A stretch of DNA of 64,000 nt from contig NZ_JAJQTQ010000002.1 of the NCBI RefSeq assembly GCF_029081005.1, forward strand, positions 219,897 to 283,896, in the 5' to 3' direction. Below the pieces are notes generated by a model. The model had not been told where the DNA came from and made no database searches. It worked only from the letters and a program-made list of their open reading frames with translations. Position 1 is the stretch's first letter. The number at the start of each line of letters is the position of its first letter. The translations under genes were made by a program, and so were the position numbers. Shown piece after piece: positions 28,511 through 37,668 of this stretch. This stretch comes from Halomonas elongata. Its GTDB lineage: Bacteria; Pseudomonadota; Gammaproteobacteria; Pseudomonadales; Halomonadaceae.

Positions 28511-30331
28511 ATGAGCAACCACGACACACAAGACACGCGCCAGGCGGTGCAAGGCAAGCAGAAGATGACGCCTTCGGAGGCTTTCGTCGAAACACTGGTG
28601 GCCAATGGGGTGACCGACATGTTCGGCATCATGGGCTCGGCGTTCATGGATGCCATGGATATCTTCGCACCGGCCGGTATTCGCCTGGTGCCGGTGGTTC
28701 ACGAGCAGGGCGCAGCGCACATGGCGGATGGCTATGCGCGAGTCTCCGGGCGTCACGGCCTGGTCATCGGCCAGAATGGTCCCGGCATTTCCAACTGCGT
28801 GACGGGTATCGCGGCGGCCTACTGGGCACACAGCCCGGTGGTGATCGTCACGCCCGAAGCGGGTACCACCGGCATCGGCCTGGGAGGCTTCCAGGAATGC
28901 CACCAGCTGCCGATGTTCCAGGAGTTCACCAAGTACCAGGGGCATGTGACACATCCGGCCCGCATGGCGGAGTACACCGGACGCTGTTTCGACCGGGCGA
29001 TGTCGGAGATGGGGCCGACTCAGCTCAACATCCCGCGCGACTATTTCTATGGCGAGATCGAAGCCGAGATTCCCGAACCGTCGCGCCTCGACCGCGGCCC
29101 GGGCGGAACCCGCAGCCTCGACGAGGCGGCCGCCTTGCTGGCCAAGGCCGAGTTCCCGGTGATCGTCTCCGGTGGCGGCGTGGTGATGGCCGACGGCGTG
29201 GAAGCCTGTCAGGCGCTGGCCGAGCGGCTGGGTGCCCCGGTGGTCAACAGCTATCAGCACAATGACTCCTTCCCGGCCAGTCATCCGCTGTGGTGCGGCC
29301 CGCTGGGCTACCAGGGTTCCAAGGCCGGCATGAAGCTGATTGCCCAGGCCGATGTGGTGGTGGCGCTGGGCACCCGACTCGGGCCGTTCGGCACTCTGCC
29401 GCAGCACGGTCTGGACTACTGGCCGAAGGACGCCAAGATCATCCAGATCGACGCCGACCACAAGATGCTGGGGCTGGTGAAGAAGATCGCGGTGGGGATC
29501 TGCGGCGATGCCAAGGCGTCCGCCGAGGCACTGAGCGAGCGTCTGGCCGACAACGAGCTGGCATGCGATGCGACCAGGGCGCAGCGCGCCGAGCGGATCG
29601 CCGAGGAGAAGGCGGCTTGGGAGCGCGAGCTCGACGAGTGGACCCACGAGCAGGACCCGTTCAGCCTCGATGCCATCGACGAGGCCAAGGACGAGACGCC
29701 GTTCTCGGGCGGCGAGTACCTGCACCCGCGCCAGGTGTTGCGTGAGCTGGAGAAGGCGATGCCGGCGGATGTGATGGTGTCCACGGACATCGGCAACATC
29801 AACGCCGTGGCGCATAGTTACCTGCGCTTCGAGCGGCCGCGCAGCTTCTTCGCGCCGATGAGCTTCGGCAACTGCGGTTATGCGCTGCCGACCATCATCG
29901 GCGCCAAGGCGGCGGCACCGGAGCGCCCGGCGATCGCGTATGCGGGCGACGGTGCCTGGGGCATGAGCCTGATGGAGACGATGACGGCGGTGCGCCATGA
30001 CATTCCGGTGACCGCGGTGGTGTTCCATAACCGGCAGTGGGGGGCAGAGAAGAAGAACCAGGTGGAGTTCTATAACCGCCGTTTCGTGGCCGGCGAGCTG
30101 GATAATCAGAGTTTCGCGGAAATCGGCCGGGCGATGGGCGCCGAGGGTATCACCGTCGATCGACTGGAAGACGTGGGGCCGGCGCTCGAGAAGGCGGTGG
30201 CACTGCAGATGAAGGAAGGCAAGACCTGCATCATCGAGATCCTGTGCACCCGGGAGCTGGGCGACCCCTTCCGTCGGGACGCACTCAAGAAGCCGGTGCG
30301 GCTGTTGGAGAAGTATCAGGACTACGTCTGA
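28511..30331 (+). CDS. xsc: sulfoacetaldehyde acetyltransferase
   Basis: A 606-residue ThDP enzyme that splits sulfoacetaldehyde with phosphate into sulfite and acetyl phosphate, the central step of taurine dissimilation. The cofactor-activating Glu is in VVHEQGAAHMADGYAR (about 65), the ThDP/Mg motif runs from AGDGAWG (about 479) to FHNRQWG (about 507), and PEAGTTGIGLGGFQECHQLP (about 117-136) is typical of Xsc rather than of acetolactate synthase. GGAGG before ATG 28511 decides the start. Cytoplasmic. Followed by its own terminator, then pta. Confidence 0.96.
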   Translation: MSNHDTQDTRQAVQGKQKMTPSEAFVETLVANGVTDMFGIMGSAFMDAMDIFAPAGIRLVPVVHEQGAAHMADGYARVSGRHGLVIGQNGPGISNCVTGIAAAYWAHSPVVIVTPEAGTTGIGLGGFQECHQLPMFQEFTKYQGHVTHPARMAEYTGRCFDRAMSEMGPTQLNIPRDYFYGEIEAEIPEPSRLDRGPGGTRSLDEAAALLAKAEFPVIVSGGGVVMADGVEACQALAERLGAPVVNSYQHNDSFPASHPLWCGPLGYQGSKAGMKLIAQADVVVALGTRLGPFGTLPQHGLDYWPKDAKIIQIDADHKMLGLVKKIAVGICGDAKASAEALSERLADNELACDATRAQRAERIAEEKAAWERELDEWTHEQDPFSLDAIDEAKDETPFSGGEYLHPRQVLRELEKAMPADVMVSTDIGNINAVAHSYLRFERPRSFFAPMSFGNCGYALPTIIGAKAAAPERPAIAYAGDGAWGMSLMETMTAVRHDIPVTAVVFHNRQWGAEKKNQVEFYNRRFVAGELDNQSFAEIGRAMGAEGITVDRLEDVGPALEKAVALQMKEGKTCIIEILCTRELGDPFRRDALKKPVRLLEKYQDYV

Positions 30332-30353
30332 TCCAGCGTGTCGCAGTGTGTTG

Positions 30354-30379
30354 CCCCCGACGATGTCGGGGGCTTTTTT
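30354..30379 (+). terminator. intrinsic terminator of xsc
   Basis: An 8-bp stem, CCCCCGAC (30354-30361) with GTCGGGGG (30365-30372), loop GAT, followed by CTTTTTT. A textbook Rho-independent terminator 23 nt after the xsc stop; pta downstream would then rely on read-through or its own promoter. Confidence 0.92.
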
Positions 30380-30471
30380 CCTGGGCAATGGCCGAAAGAT
30401 GTCGACGTTCTTCGACCTTTCTGACATAGCCCGATGACTGCCGCACCGGCGGCGGAGACGGGAGGCCATAC

Positions 30472-31485
30472 ATGAAAGCCTTGAATCGGATTCTCGACCG
30501 AGCGCGTCGCGACCCGCGCTGCATCGTGCTCTGCGAGGGGCTGGACGAGCGGGTCCTGCAGGCTGCCGTCAAGGCGACCGAGGAGGGTATCGCCAGGATT
30601 CTCCTGGTGGGAAATGCCACTGCCATGACCGAAAAGGCGAGGGAACTGGGCGTCGGCCTGGCGGGCGTCGAGCTGATCGACCCGGCCGATTCGCCGCTCA
30701 AGGCGAGCCTGGCCGAGGCACTGTTCTCGTTGCGTGAGAAGAAGGGGATGACCCGGGAGCAGGCCGAGGTGGCGGTGTGCGAACCGCTTTGTTTCGCCAA
30801 TATGCTGGTGCGAGAGGGCCATGCCGAGGGCAGCGTGGCAGGGGCGGTGAACACGACTGCCGATGTGGTACGCACGGCCATTCAACTGCTCGGTCTGGCG
30901 CCCGGTTGCCAACTGGTGTCGAGCTTCTTCCTGATGATGCTGTGTCAGCCATTCCATAGCCTCAAGGGCGGTCTGATCTTCTCCGATTGCGGCCTGGTCA
31001 TCGACCCGGATGCCGAGCAGCTCTCGCAGATTGCCATGGCGGCGGCGGAAAGCGCTCGGGTCCTGTTGGGCGAGGAGCCGCGGGTCGCGATGCTGTCGTT
31101 TTCCACCAGTGGCAGCGCCAGGCATGCGTCGGTCGACAAGGTGGTCGAGGCGGCACGCCAGGTCAAGGCGCGGCATCCCGAGCTGGCCATCGATGAAGAC
31201 GTGCAGCTCGATGCGGCCATCGTCGCCGAGATTGCCGAGCGCAAGCTTCCCGAGTCCCGGGTCAAGGGCCATGCCAATGTCCTGGTCTTCCCCGATCTCG
31301 AGGCCGGTAACATCGGTTATAAACTGGCCGAGCGTATCGGTGGCGCCATGGCCATCGGGCCTTTGCTGCAGGGACTGGCCAGACCGGCCAACGACCTGTC
31401 GCGAGGCTGCAGCGTCGACGATATCGTCAATGTGATTGCCGTGACCGCGGTTCAGGCACAGAACGCCCTCTCAAGCCCGTCGTAA
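30472..31485 (+). CDS. pta: phosphate acetyltransferase (short form)
   Basis: A 337-residue Pta of the short type, lacking the N-terminal DRTGG domain. [22 protein letters not shown] (in two runs, about 103-124) and [15 protein letters not shown] (about 204-218) are conserved in the family. It converts the acetyl phosphate made by Xsc to acetyl-CoA. GGGAGG precedes ATG. Adjacent pta genes are usual in Xsc clusters. Confidence 0.95.
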   Translation: MKALNRILDRARRDPRCIVLCEGLDERVLQAAVKATEEGIARILLVGNATAMTEKARELGVGLAGVELIDPADSPLKASLAEALFSLREKKGMTREQAEVAVCEPLCFANMLVREGHAEGSVAGAVNTTADVVRTAIQLLGLAPGCQLVSSFFLMMLCQPFHSLKGGLIFSDCGLVIDPDAEQLSQIAMAAAESARVLLGEEPRVAMLSFSTSGSARHASVDKVVEAARQVKARHPELAIDEDVQLDAAIVAEIAERKLPESRVKGHANVLVFPDLEAGNIGYKLAERIGGAMAIGPLLQGLARPANDLSRGCSVDDIVNVIAVTAVQAQNALSSPS

Positions 31486-31507
31486 TCGTCATTCGAAGGA
31501 GCGGCGC

Positions 31508-32293
31508 ATGATCCCCTTGACCGCAGGGCTTGAGCCCGGAGTGCTGTTGGCCACGCTGGCGATCATGGCGGTGGCCGGCTACTTGCATACGGTGTCGGGG
31601 TTCGGCCTGGGCATGATCGTGATGGGCGCCGCCGGCGGGCTCGGGATCGCCTCGGTCCCGGTGCTGGCGGCGGTGGTCAGTCTGGTGACCCTGGTCAACA
31701 GTGCCGTGGCGTTGCCCGGGGGATGGCGGCGCCTGGACAAGCGTCGGGTGGCGGCGCTGGCGGTGGGGATCATTCCCTTCATCGGGCTGGGAGTCTGGGC
31801 GCTGTCGTGGTTGAACGCCACCTTTGCCGGCGTGCTCACCCTGCTGCTTGGCACCATGGTGCTCTACGGCGGAATCAGCATCGGCCTGCGCCCGCATCCC
31901 CGCGAACGGGTCTCGGCGGCCTGGACCTTCACCCTGAGCGGCGCCTTGACGGGATTGTGCGGCGGGCTCTTCGGTGTGCCGGGGCCCCCCGTCATCTATC
32001 ACTGCTATCGCCAGCCCCTGCCCCTGGAAACCATCAGGCTGCTGCTGATCCTGTGCTTCGCCATCACGTCCGGCGTTCGTACCCTGTTCGTCGCTGTCCA
32101 GGGTGGCTTGACGATGGACGTGTGGCACCTGGCGTTCTGGGCGGCGCCGGTCGTGGGGCTGGCAACCTGGCTGGGACGGCGTTGCCCTCCGCCCTGTACG
32201 GCGAAAACCATGCGCCAGGTTGCCATGCTGGCCCTGATCGGCCTGGGGTTGGCCATTGTGATAAAGAGTGTCGTCTCATTGGCATCGAGTTAA
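31508..32293 (+). CDS. TauE/SafE-family sulfite/sulfonate exporter
   Basis: A 261-residue membrane protein with about eight helices and the two repeated TauE motifs: GYLHTVSGFGLGMIVMGAAGG (in two runs, about 22-42) and LTGLCGGLFGVPGPPVIYH (about 136-154). TauE proteins are thought to export sulfite, or sulfoacetate, from Xsc metabolism. GAAGGAG precedes ATG. Its stop overlaps the stop of the convergent Lin0512 gene by four bases. Confidence 0.88.
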   Translation: MIPLTAGLEPGVLLATLAIMAVAGYLHTVSGFGLGMIVMGAAGGLGIASVPVLAAVVSLVTLVNSAVALPGGWRRLDKRRVAALAVGIIPFIGLGVWALSWLNATFAGVLTLLLGTMVLYGGISIGLRPHPRERVSAAWTFTLSGALTGLCGGLFGVPGPPVIYHCYRQPLPLETIRLLLILCFAITSGVRTLFVAVQGGLTMDVWHLAFWAAPVVGLATWLGRRCPPPCTAKTMRQVAMLALIGLGLAIVIKSVVSLASS

Positions 32294-32661
32294 GGGGCTT
32301 TCCTCAGCCGCCACTCACCGTCCTCGATCGGCAGGAAGGCGGCGATCGCCGCGGTGGCGATGACGTGGGTAGTGGCATTGTCCGGGTCGTGGACGTCGAG
32401 CCCGCCGTGTACCACGCTCACCTCGGCGCGGCCGCGGGGCAGTTCGGCGGCTACCGCTTCGGCGTCGACCCGTTCGGGTTTCTGGACACCGATGGTCACC
32501 TGGACCCGCATCTCGCGATGGTCGTAGCCCAGCGATTTGAACAGCACGATGGATGAGTGGTGCAGGGCGTCCTGCACGGCACGGCAGGCGGCCTTGGTGT
32601 AGTCCTCGCCGTAGAGGTCGTTGCCGCTGCCCATTTCCAGGATGAGGCGTCGCTCAGGCAT
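32290..32661 (-). CDS. Lin0512-family protein (copy B)
   Basis: A 123-residue protein of the uncharacterised Lin0512 family (PF09585/TIGR02058). The signature is EMGSGNDLYGEDYTKAACRAVQDAL (in two runs, about 9-33), VQVTIGVQKPERVD (about 53-66) and VVHGGLDVHDPDN (about 82-94). No catalytic residue is established for the family. It overlaps copy A by 8 bases, so it is translated with it. It is the last gene of a CobS-CobT-Lin0512A-Lin0512B unit and lacks a signal peptide. Confidence 0.85.
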   Translation of the reverse strand: MPERRLILEMGSGNDLYGEDYTKAACRAVQDALHHSSIVLFKSLGYDHREMRVQVTIGVQKPERVDAEAVAAELPRGRAEVSVVHGGLDVHDPDNATTHVIATAAIAAFLPIEDGEWRLRKAP

Positions 32662-33007
32662 GTTCGGGCTCCATGTCGAAGGAGACGATGACGGCGGCGT
32701 TGGCGATCACGCTGGTGCCGCTACCGTCGGGTTTGTCCACGTCCAGTCCGCCCTTGATCAGCCTGACCGATGGCTGGCCGTACGGGAAGATTCCCAGCAG
32801 GGTCGCGACTTCCACGGCCTCGGGCTGCTGGATACCGATCTCGACGTCGATCAGCATGGCCTCTTTGGGAAAGTCGAAGGCATCGGCGATGTTGAGCGAG
32901 TTGTGCCACAGGGCATCGCGGATCGCCCGCGCTGCGGCCTCGGTGTAGTTGCGGCTGCGGATCGAGGTGCCCATGCCGAACTGGTGCACCAGGCGTGTCT
33001 TGGCCAT
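32654..33007 (-). CDS. Lin0512-family protein (copy A)
   Basis: A 117-residue paralogue of the next gene. Shared landmarks are HQFGMGTSIRSRNYTEAAARA (in two runs, about 8-28), VEIGIQQPEAVEV (about 55-67) and IKGGLDVDKPDG (about 83-94). AAGGAGACC before ATG 33007 decides the start; the frame is open further upstream. The two copies differ at most positions but keep the same motif order, which suggests an obligate heteromer. Function unknown. Confidence 0.87.
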   Translation of the reverse strand: MAKTRLVHQFGMGTSIRSRNYTEAAARAIRDALWHNSLNIADAFDFPKEAMLIDVEIGIQQPEAVEVATLLGIFPYGQPSVRLIKGGLDVDKPDGSGTSVIANAAVIVSFDMEPEHA

Positions 33008-33050
33008 GTCGGTCTCCTTGATCATGACGAGAAACTTGCTTCCTGGATCG

Positions 33051-34781
33051 TCAGCGTCGGTGACGACCACCGATCAGCGCGACGATCTCGTCGAACAGGT
33101 GGCTGTCCAGTGCCTGGGTCATGTCGGTGGCGAGGCAGCGACGATAGAAGGGACTGAGATCCAGGCCCACTCCCAGGCCGAGGATTTCCACGTGACCTTC
33201 CCGGGTACGCCGGGCGATGACGTCCTTGAGGTGGTTGTCCAGATAGTAGGTATCGTTGGTCAGGTTGGTGGCGCTGTCGGCCGGGCAACCGTCGGAGATC
33301 ACGATCAGCAGGCGTCGCGATTCCGGGCGGCCGAGAAGGCGCTCGCAGGCCCAATCCACCGCTTCGCCGTCGATGCCCTCACGAAACAGGTCGGGCTTGA
33401 GCAGGGCGGCGATATCGGTACGTGCGCGTCGCCAGCTGCGTTCGGCCGACTTGACCACCAGGTGGCAGACTTCGTTGAGGCGGCCCGGGTGGCGGGGTCG
33501 GCCTTGCCGCATCCACTCCTTGTAGGCCCGGCCGCCGTTCCAGGCGCCGGTGGTGAAACCGAGCAGTTCGGTACTCGCGCCAATCATTTCCAGGGCACGA
33601 ATCAGGCTCTCGGCCATCAGCGTCACCGGTTCGATATGGTGCTTCATGGAGCCCGAGCAGTCGATGAGCAGGCTGACCGCGCAATCGGCACCCAGCTTGT
33701 GCTGGTCACGATAGAAGAGGCGGCGCTCGGTCGGCGAACTGACCAGCTGGGCCAGGCGGCGTCCGTCGATGTGGCCCTCTTCCTCGCCGAAGTCCCGGCC
33801 ATCGGGTCGGGGCTCGCAGAGCACGGTAGCGAGCCGCCTTGCCAGGCGAGGCAGGTTGATGCCTTGTTCGGCGGCCGCTCGATCGAGATGTTCACGGTAT
33901 TCGCGCAGCAGTGCGCGACGCACCAGGCGGCCGGCCGTGACCTCGCGGTCGTACCGGGTCGTGAAGACCCGATAGGTCTGGGCGGTGTCCTCGAAGACCT
34001 TGCTGTGACCGGTCGTCGCGGCGGCAACGCCATCATCGTCGCCCTCGGCATCGTCAAGATCGAGCAGCAGGGCGAAAGCCTCCCTGGTCGTCTCGTCCGC
34101 ATCGCCTGGATCGTCTTCTTCGGCCTGGGCACGTTCGACGCGCACTCGGTCACCGACGATTCGGGCGATGGCCAGGGCATGTTCGGCATAGGCGGCCTGG
34201 TCGTCGCGATGTTGACGCAGGCCGGCGAGCGCCGTACCCAGTTCGTTCACCAGGGAGGCCCGAGTGCTCTCGATATAGTCCTCGGTTTCCTCCAGCACGG
34301 GGCATGCGTTCAAGCGCGACCAGCCCATCTGGGCGACGGTATAGACCAGCATGCCGATGCTGCCCTCGGTGAGCCCGGAGCGGTAGAAGTCGCGGGACCA
34401 GCTCGAAAAGCGTCGGTGGAGGTTGTCGCGCATGCCCGGCATATCGCGGGGTGTCCGGGTTTCCGTTCTCAACTGTTCGAGCAATTCGAAGATCAGCCGC
34501 TCGACCGAACCCTCGGGCCGTAGACGGCGGTGCAAGTCGGTATCGGAGTGCAGCAGACGCAAGGCCATGCCGTCGGCGACGGCACGACAGTCGGCGAAGT
34601 TGTCCTGACCGGGGTCGATACGCAGGTGGGGCGCATGGGTCGGCAATCGTACCTCGCCACGGTAGAGGCGCCGTCCGCGATAGTGCAGGTCGGCATCCCC
34701 GGTCAACGCACGCAGGCTAGCGGCGCACAATTCCTCGATCCGTTGCTGGCGGAGCGCCTGCTGCTGGGCGCTTGCGGTCAT
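33051..34781 (-). CDS. CobT-like VWA-domain protein
   Basis: A 576-residue protein resembling the CobT subunit of aerobic cobaltochelatase: a helical N-terminal domain (1-215), an acidic linker (about 219-250) and a C-terminal von Willebrand A domain (about 365-570) with the MIDAS motif DCSGSM at 374-379. CobT works with the AAA+ protein CobS on CobN. Here its ATG overlaps the stop of a CobS-like gene (ATGA), but no CobN is present and the neighbours are sulfonate genes. It probably acts in a MoxR/VWA-type chaperone or metal-loading complex of unknown target. Confidence 0.85.
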   Translation of the reverse strand: MTASAQQQALRQQRIEELCAASLRALTGDADLHYRGRRLYRGEVRLPTHAPHLRIDPGQDNFADCRAVADGMALRLLHSDTDLHRRLRPEGSVERLIFELLEQLRTETRTPRDMPGMRDNLHRRFSSWSRDFYRSGLTEGSIGMLVYTVAQMGWSRLNACPVLEETEDYIESTRASLVNELGTALAGLRQHRDDQAAYAEHALAIARIVGDRVRVERAQAEEDDPGDADETTREAFALLLDLDDAEGDDDGVAAATTGHSKVFEDTAQTYRVFTTRYDREVTAGRLVRRALLREYREHLDRAAAEQGINLPRLARRLATVLCEPRPDGRDFGEEEGHIDGRRLAQLVSSPTERRLFYRDQHKLGADCAVSLLIDCSGSMKHHIEPVTLMAESLIRALEMIGASTELLGFTTGAWNGGRAYKEWMRQGRPRHPGRLNEVCHLVVKSAERSWRRARTDIAALLKPDLFREGIDGEAVDWACERLLGRPESRRLLIVISDGCPADSATNLTNDTYYLDNHLKDVIARRTREGHVEILGLGVGLDLSPFYRRCLATDMTQALDSHLFDEIVALIGGRHRR

Positions 34782-35758
34782 GAGGAAGCGGCCTCCTGCA
34801 TCCAGGATTCATCGAGTTCCGCACCGAAACAGCGCTGGTAGTACTCGGCGACGATGGGGCGTTCGGCTTCATCGCACTTGTTGAGGAATGACAGCCGGAA
34901 GGCGATCGCCGGGTTGCGGAAAATCTCGCAGTTTTCCGCCCATGTGATCACCGTGCGTGGCGACATCAGGGTCGACAAGTCGCCGGCGGCAAAGCCCTGC
35001 CGCGTCAGGTTGGCCACCGCCACCATGGCGGTGATCAACTCGCGTCCTCTCTCGGAGTCCTTGGAGGGCACGCGTCCCAGCACGATAGCGGCCTCTTCTT
35101 CACGGGGCAGGTAGTCGAGCTTGGCGACGATGTTCCAGCGATCAATCTGGGCGTGGTTGAGCACCTGGGTGCCCTGATAGAGCCCCGTGAGGTTGCCGAG
35201 CCCGACGGTGTTGGCGGTGGCGAAGAGACGGAAGTGGGGGTGGGGCTGAATCACTCGATTCTGGTCGAGCAGGGTGAAGTTGCCGTCGCGCTCCAGGATG
35301 CGCTGGATGACGAACATCACGTCCGGCCGACCGGCGTCGTACTCGTCGAAGATCAGTGCCACCGGTCGTTGCAGCGACCAGGGCACGATACCTTCCTGGA
35401 ACTCAGTGACCTGCTGGCCGTCGCGCACCACGATGGCGTCCTTGCCCACGAGATCGAGGCGACTGATATGGCCGTCCAGGTTGACACGCAGGCAAGGCCA
35501 GTTGAGTCGGGCCGCCACTTGTTCGATATGCGTCGACTTGCCGGTGCCATGCAGCCCCTGAACCATCACCCGGCGGTTGCGGGTGAAGCCGGCCAGGATC
35601 GCCAGGGTCACGTCGGGATTGAAGCGATAGGCCTCATCGATCTCCGGCACGTATTCATCGCGCTCGCTGAAGGCAGGCACCTGCAGGTCACTGTCGATGC
35701 CGAAGAGCTCGCGTGCCGAGCGCAGTGTGTCGGGCTGGGCATACATGGGATCTGTCAT
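34778..35758 (-). CDS. CobS-like AAA+ ATPase (MoxR type)
   Basis: A 326-residue AAA+ ATPase of CobS length. Walker A is GLHGTGKST (68-76), Walker [10 protein letters not shown] (133-141), the sensor region [20 protein letters not shown] follows, and an Asn-His-Ala-Gln box (NHAQIDRW) carries the arginine-finger side. [21 protein letters not shown] matches the CobS start; GGAGATAG precedes ATG 35758. It is first in the four-gene unit with the CobT-like protein and two Lin0512 proteins, and diverges from an FAD oxidase across the shared 37-bp operator. No cobalamin gene is nearby. Confidence 0.9.
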   Translation of the reverse strand: MTDPMYAQPDTLRSARELFGIDSDLQVPAFSERDEYVPEIDEAYRFNPDVTLAILAGFTRNRRVMVQGLHGTGKSTHIEQVAARLNWPCLRVNLDGHISRLDLVGKDAIVVRDGQQVTEFQEGIVPWSLQRPVALIFDEYDAGRPDVMFVIQRILERDGNFTLLDQNRVIQPHPHFRLFATANTVGLGNLTGLYQGTQVLNHAQIDRWNIVAKLDYLPREEEAAIVLGRVPSKDSERGRELITAMVAVANLTRQGFAAGDLSTLMSPRTVITWAENCEIFRNPAIAFRLSFLNKCDEAERPIVAEYYQRCFGAELDESWMQEAASS

Positions 35759-35855
35759 CACTATCTCCTCGGCCCGTCGGGACCGTTTCCGTGGGGCCCG
35801 GACCTTGTCACCCGGGTCGGGCTTGGCTGCCGGGAATGCTTCGAGCATATAATGG

Positions 35856-35892
35856 TTTCATAAAAAGAATCAAATGGTACCGTTTTATGAAA
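35856..35892. promoter_or_regulatory. shared 37-bp inverted-repeat operator, cobS/FAD-oxidase copy
   Basis: Arms TTTCATAAAA (35856-35865) and TTTTATGAAA (35883-35892) are a perfect 10-bp inverted repeat around 17 bp containing GGTACCG. It matches the element before xsc in arm sequence, spacing and core. It lies 41 bp before the oxidase ATG and 98 bp before the CobS-like ATG, so it can control both directions. Confidence 0.78.
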
Positions 35893-35932
35893 TTCTATAG
35901 AGCATCCGGCAGACTTCCCACGGAGGTGATTC

Positions 35933-37090
35933 ATGAATGATTTCCTGATCATTGGCGGTGGCGTCATCGGCATGATGACCGCCTGGCAACTGGCCGAGGT
36001 GGGCCATGGCGTGACGCTGATCGAGCACGGGCAGTGTGGACGGGAGGCCTCTTGGGCCGGCGGTGGTATCGTCTCGCCCCTTTACCCCTGGCGATACAGT
36101 GCGCCTATCTCGGGGCTTTCGCGTTGGTCGGAAGGGCGGTATCGGGACCTGGCGGCTCGACTGGCCGAGGAGACCGGCATCGATCCGGAGTTTCGCCGGA
36201 AGGGGCTTTTCTATCTCGACCTGGACGATGCGGCCGAGGCCATGCAGTGGGCACAGCAACAGGACAAGCCGTTGGCACGGGTCGACGACGGCTTCCTTTA
36301 TGCCAGGGAGCCGCATCTAGTCGACGGTCTGGAGGGCGCGTTGTGGATGCCGACGCTGGGCAGCATTCGAAATCCACGTCTGGGCCAGGCCCTGCGGGCC
36401 AGACTGGCGAGCTTGCCTGACGTGACGCTGAAAGAGGGGTGTCGGGTCGACCGTCTGGTGGTCGAGAAAGGCCGGATTCATGGCGTCGACACCGCTGATG
36501 GACGATTCTCGGCCGGGACGGTGATTCTCTGTGGCGGGGCCTGGACCGGACAACTGCTGGAAACGCTGGGGATCGGTCTGCCGGTGCGGCCGGTCAAGGG
36601 TCAGATGATGGTCTACCGAACACCAGTGGTGTCCGGCAGCCGCCAACTGCTCGATCGGGTGGTGCTGGCCCGGGGGCGATACCTGATCCCGAGGTCCGAT
36701 GGTCGGGTGTTGATAGGCTCGACGCTCGAGGAAGCCGGTTTCGACAAGACGACCACGGCCTCGGCGCAGGCATCGTTGCATGACAGTGCGGTGTCCATGT
36801 TGCCTGCACTGGCCGACTGTGAAGTGGAACATCACTGGGCAGGATTACGACCGGGCGCCCCGGACGGCCTGCCGTTCATCGGCGAGCTTCCCCATGTCCG
36901 TGGCCTGTTCGTCAATGCGGGTCATTATCGCAATGGTCTGGTGCTGGCTCCGGCCGCCACGCGGCTGCTGGTCGATCAGTTGCTGGGACGCGAACCGATT
37001 CTCGACCCCGCGCCATTCTTGCCCCGCTCAGGGCCGGGCGTGTCGAATGTCGGTAACGATGTTGCCTTCTCGGGCGAGGCGTTCGTCTGA
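35933..37090 (+). CDS. FAD-dependent amine/amino-acid oxidase (ThiO/DadA family)
   Basis: A 385-residue flavoprotein. The dinucleotide motif is IIGGGVIGMMTAWQLAE (6-22), GREASWAGGGIVSPLYPW (about 36-53) is typical of glycine oxidase ThiO-like proteins, and the C-terminal FAD segment is HHWAGLRPGAPDGLPFIGE (about 302-320). It oxidises an amine, giving an imine. Although thiC and tenA occur in this window, they are 17 kb away behind riboswitches; here the oxidase shares the 37-bp operator with xsc, so a sulfonate-related amine is more likely. GGAGG precedes ATG. Confidence 0.85.
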   Translation: MNDFLIIGGGVIGMMTAWQLAEVGHGVTLIEHGQCGREASWAGGGIVSPLYPWRYSAPISGLSRWSEGRYRDLAARLAEETGIDPEFRRKGLFYLDLDDAAEAMQWAQQQDKPLARVDDGFLYAREPHLVDGLEGALWMPTLGSIRNPRLGQALRARLASLPDVTLKEGCRVDRLVVEKGRIHGVDTADGRFSAGTVILCGGAWTGQLLETLGIGLPVRPVKGQMMVYRTPVVSGSRQLLDRVVLARGRYLIPRSDGRVLIGSTLEEAGFDKTTTASAQASLHDSAVSMLPALADCEVEHHWAGLRPGAPDGLPFIGELPHVRGLFVNAGHYRNGLVLAPAATRLLVDQLLGREPILDPAPFLPRSGPGVSNVGNDVAFSGEAFV

Positions 37091-37170
37091 TGGCAATCGA
37101 CTGGTCCAATGTCCGGCTGGCATCTGGCGCTAATGTCGATCAGGCACAGTCAGTACTCTCGTGGGTGAAC

Positions 37171-37195
37171 AAGGGACCGAATCTCCGGCCCTTTT
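37171..37195 (+). terminator. terminator after the FAD oxidase
   Basis: AAGGG (37171-37175) and CCG (37177-37179) pair with CGG (37186-37188) and CCCTT (37189-37193) with one bulged A, followed by TTC. It lies 80 nt after the oxidase stop and 43 nt before the TauX-like ATG, so the next genes should have their own or read-through transcription. Confidence 0.6.
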
Positions 37196-37237
37196 CTCGC
37201 GCCTTGCGTGAACTGAACACAAGCCCAGGAGACAACA

Positions 37238-37621
37238 ATGAGCCAGCCAACCGTGGAATTTCTTGAAGCCTTCAGTGATGCCCTGAACCGTCATGATATC
37301 GATGCCGTGATGGAAATGATGACCGAGGATTGCGTGTTCCATGCCATCGCCGGTCCGGAGTTGATGGGCAAGAGTTTCGTGGGGCAGGGCGAAGTCCGCC
37401 AGGCATTGGAGAATGCCTGGAAGACCGCGCCCGATGCTGCCTGGATCAATGGCGAACACTTTGTGGTCGGTGACCGTGGCGTTTCCGAGACCACATACTG
37501 CGGCACGACCGCCGAGGGGGCTCGCTCCGAGGCGCGCATGGTGGATGTCTTCACCTTCCGTGATGGCAAGATCGCCGTGAAGAATGCTTTCCGCAAGAAT
37601 CGGCCGCCGGTCAATGCCTGA
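37238..37621 (+). CDS. tauX: NTF2/SnoaL-like protein, candidate taurine dehydrogenase small subunit
   Basis: A 127-residue protein with an NTF2-like cone fold: VEFLEAFSDALNRHDIDAVMEMMTEDC (in two runs, about 6-32) and the final strand VDVFTFRDGKIAVKNAF (about 102-118). Taurine dehydrogenase of alphaproteobacteria consists of a small subunit TauX and a flavoprotein TauY, and the gene directly after this one is TauY-like, so TauX is the best assignment. It contains no cofactor motif of its own. AGGAG precedes ATG. Confidence 0.7.
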   Translation: MSQPTVEFLEAFSDALNRHDIDAVMEMMTEDCVFHAIAGPELMGKSFVGQGEVRQALENAWKTAPDAAWINGEHFVVGDRGVSETTYCGTTAEGARSEARMVDVFTFRDGKIAVKNAFRKNRPPVNA

Positions 37622-37668
37622 CAGGGGCACGAGCGAGTCATGGCATTCAGACGGCGAGGAGTCCGGTC

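Noticed and set aside
28511..30331. Acetolactate synthase as alternative call for xsc
   Set aside because: The sequence pattern and the pta, tauE and tauXY neighbours fit Xsc, and no small regulatory subunit gene is present.
33051..35758. Cobaltochelatase for vitamin B12 synthesis
   Set aside because: No cobN or other cobalamin gene in the window and the operon is tied to sulfonate genes by position and by a shared operator.
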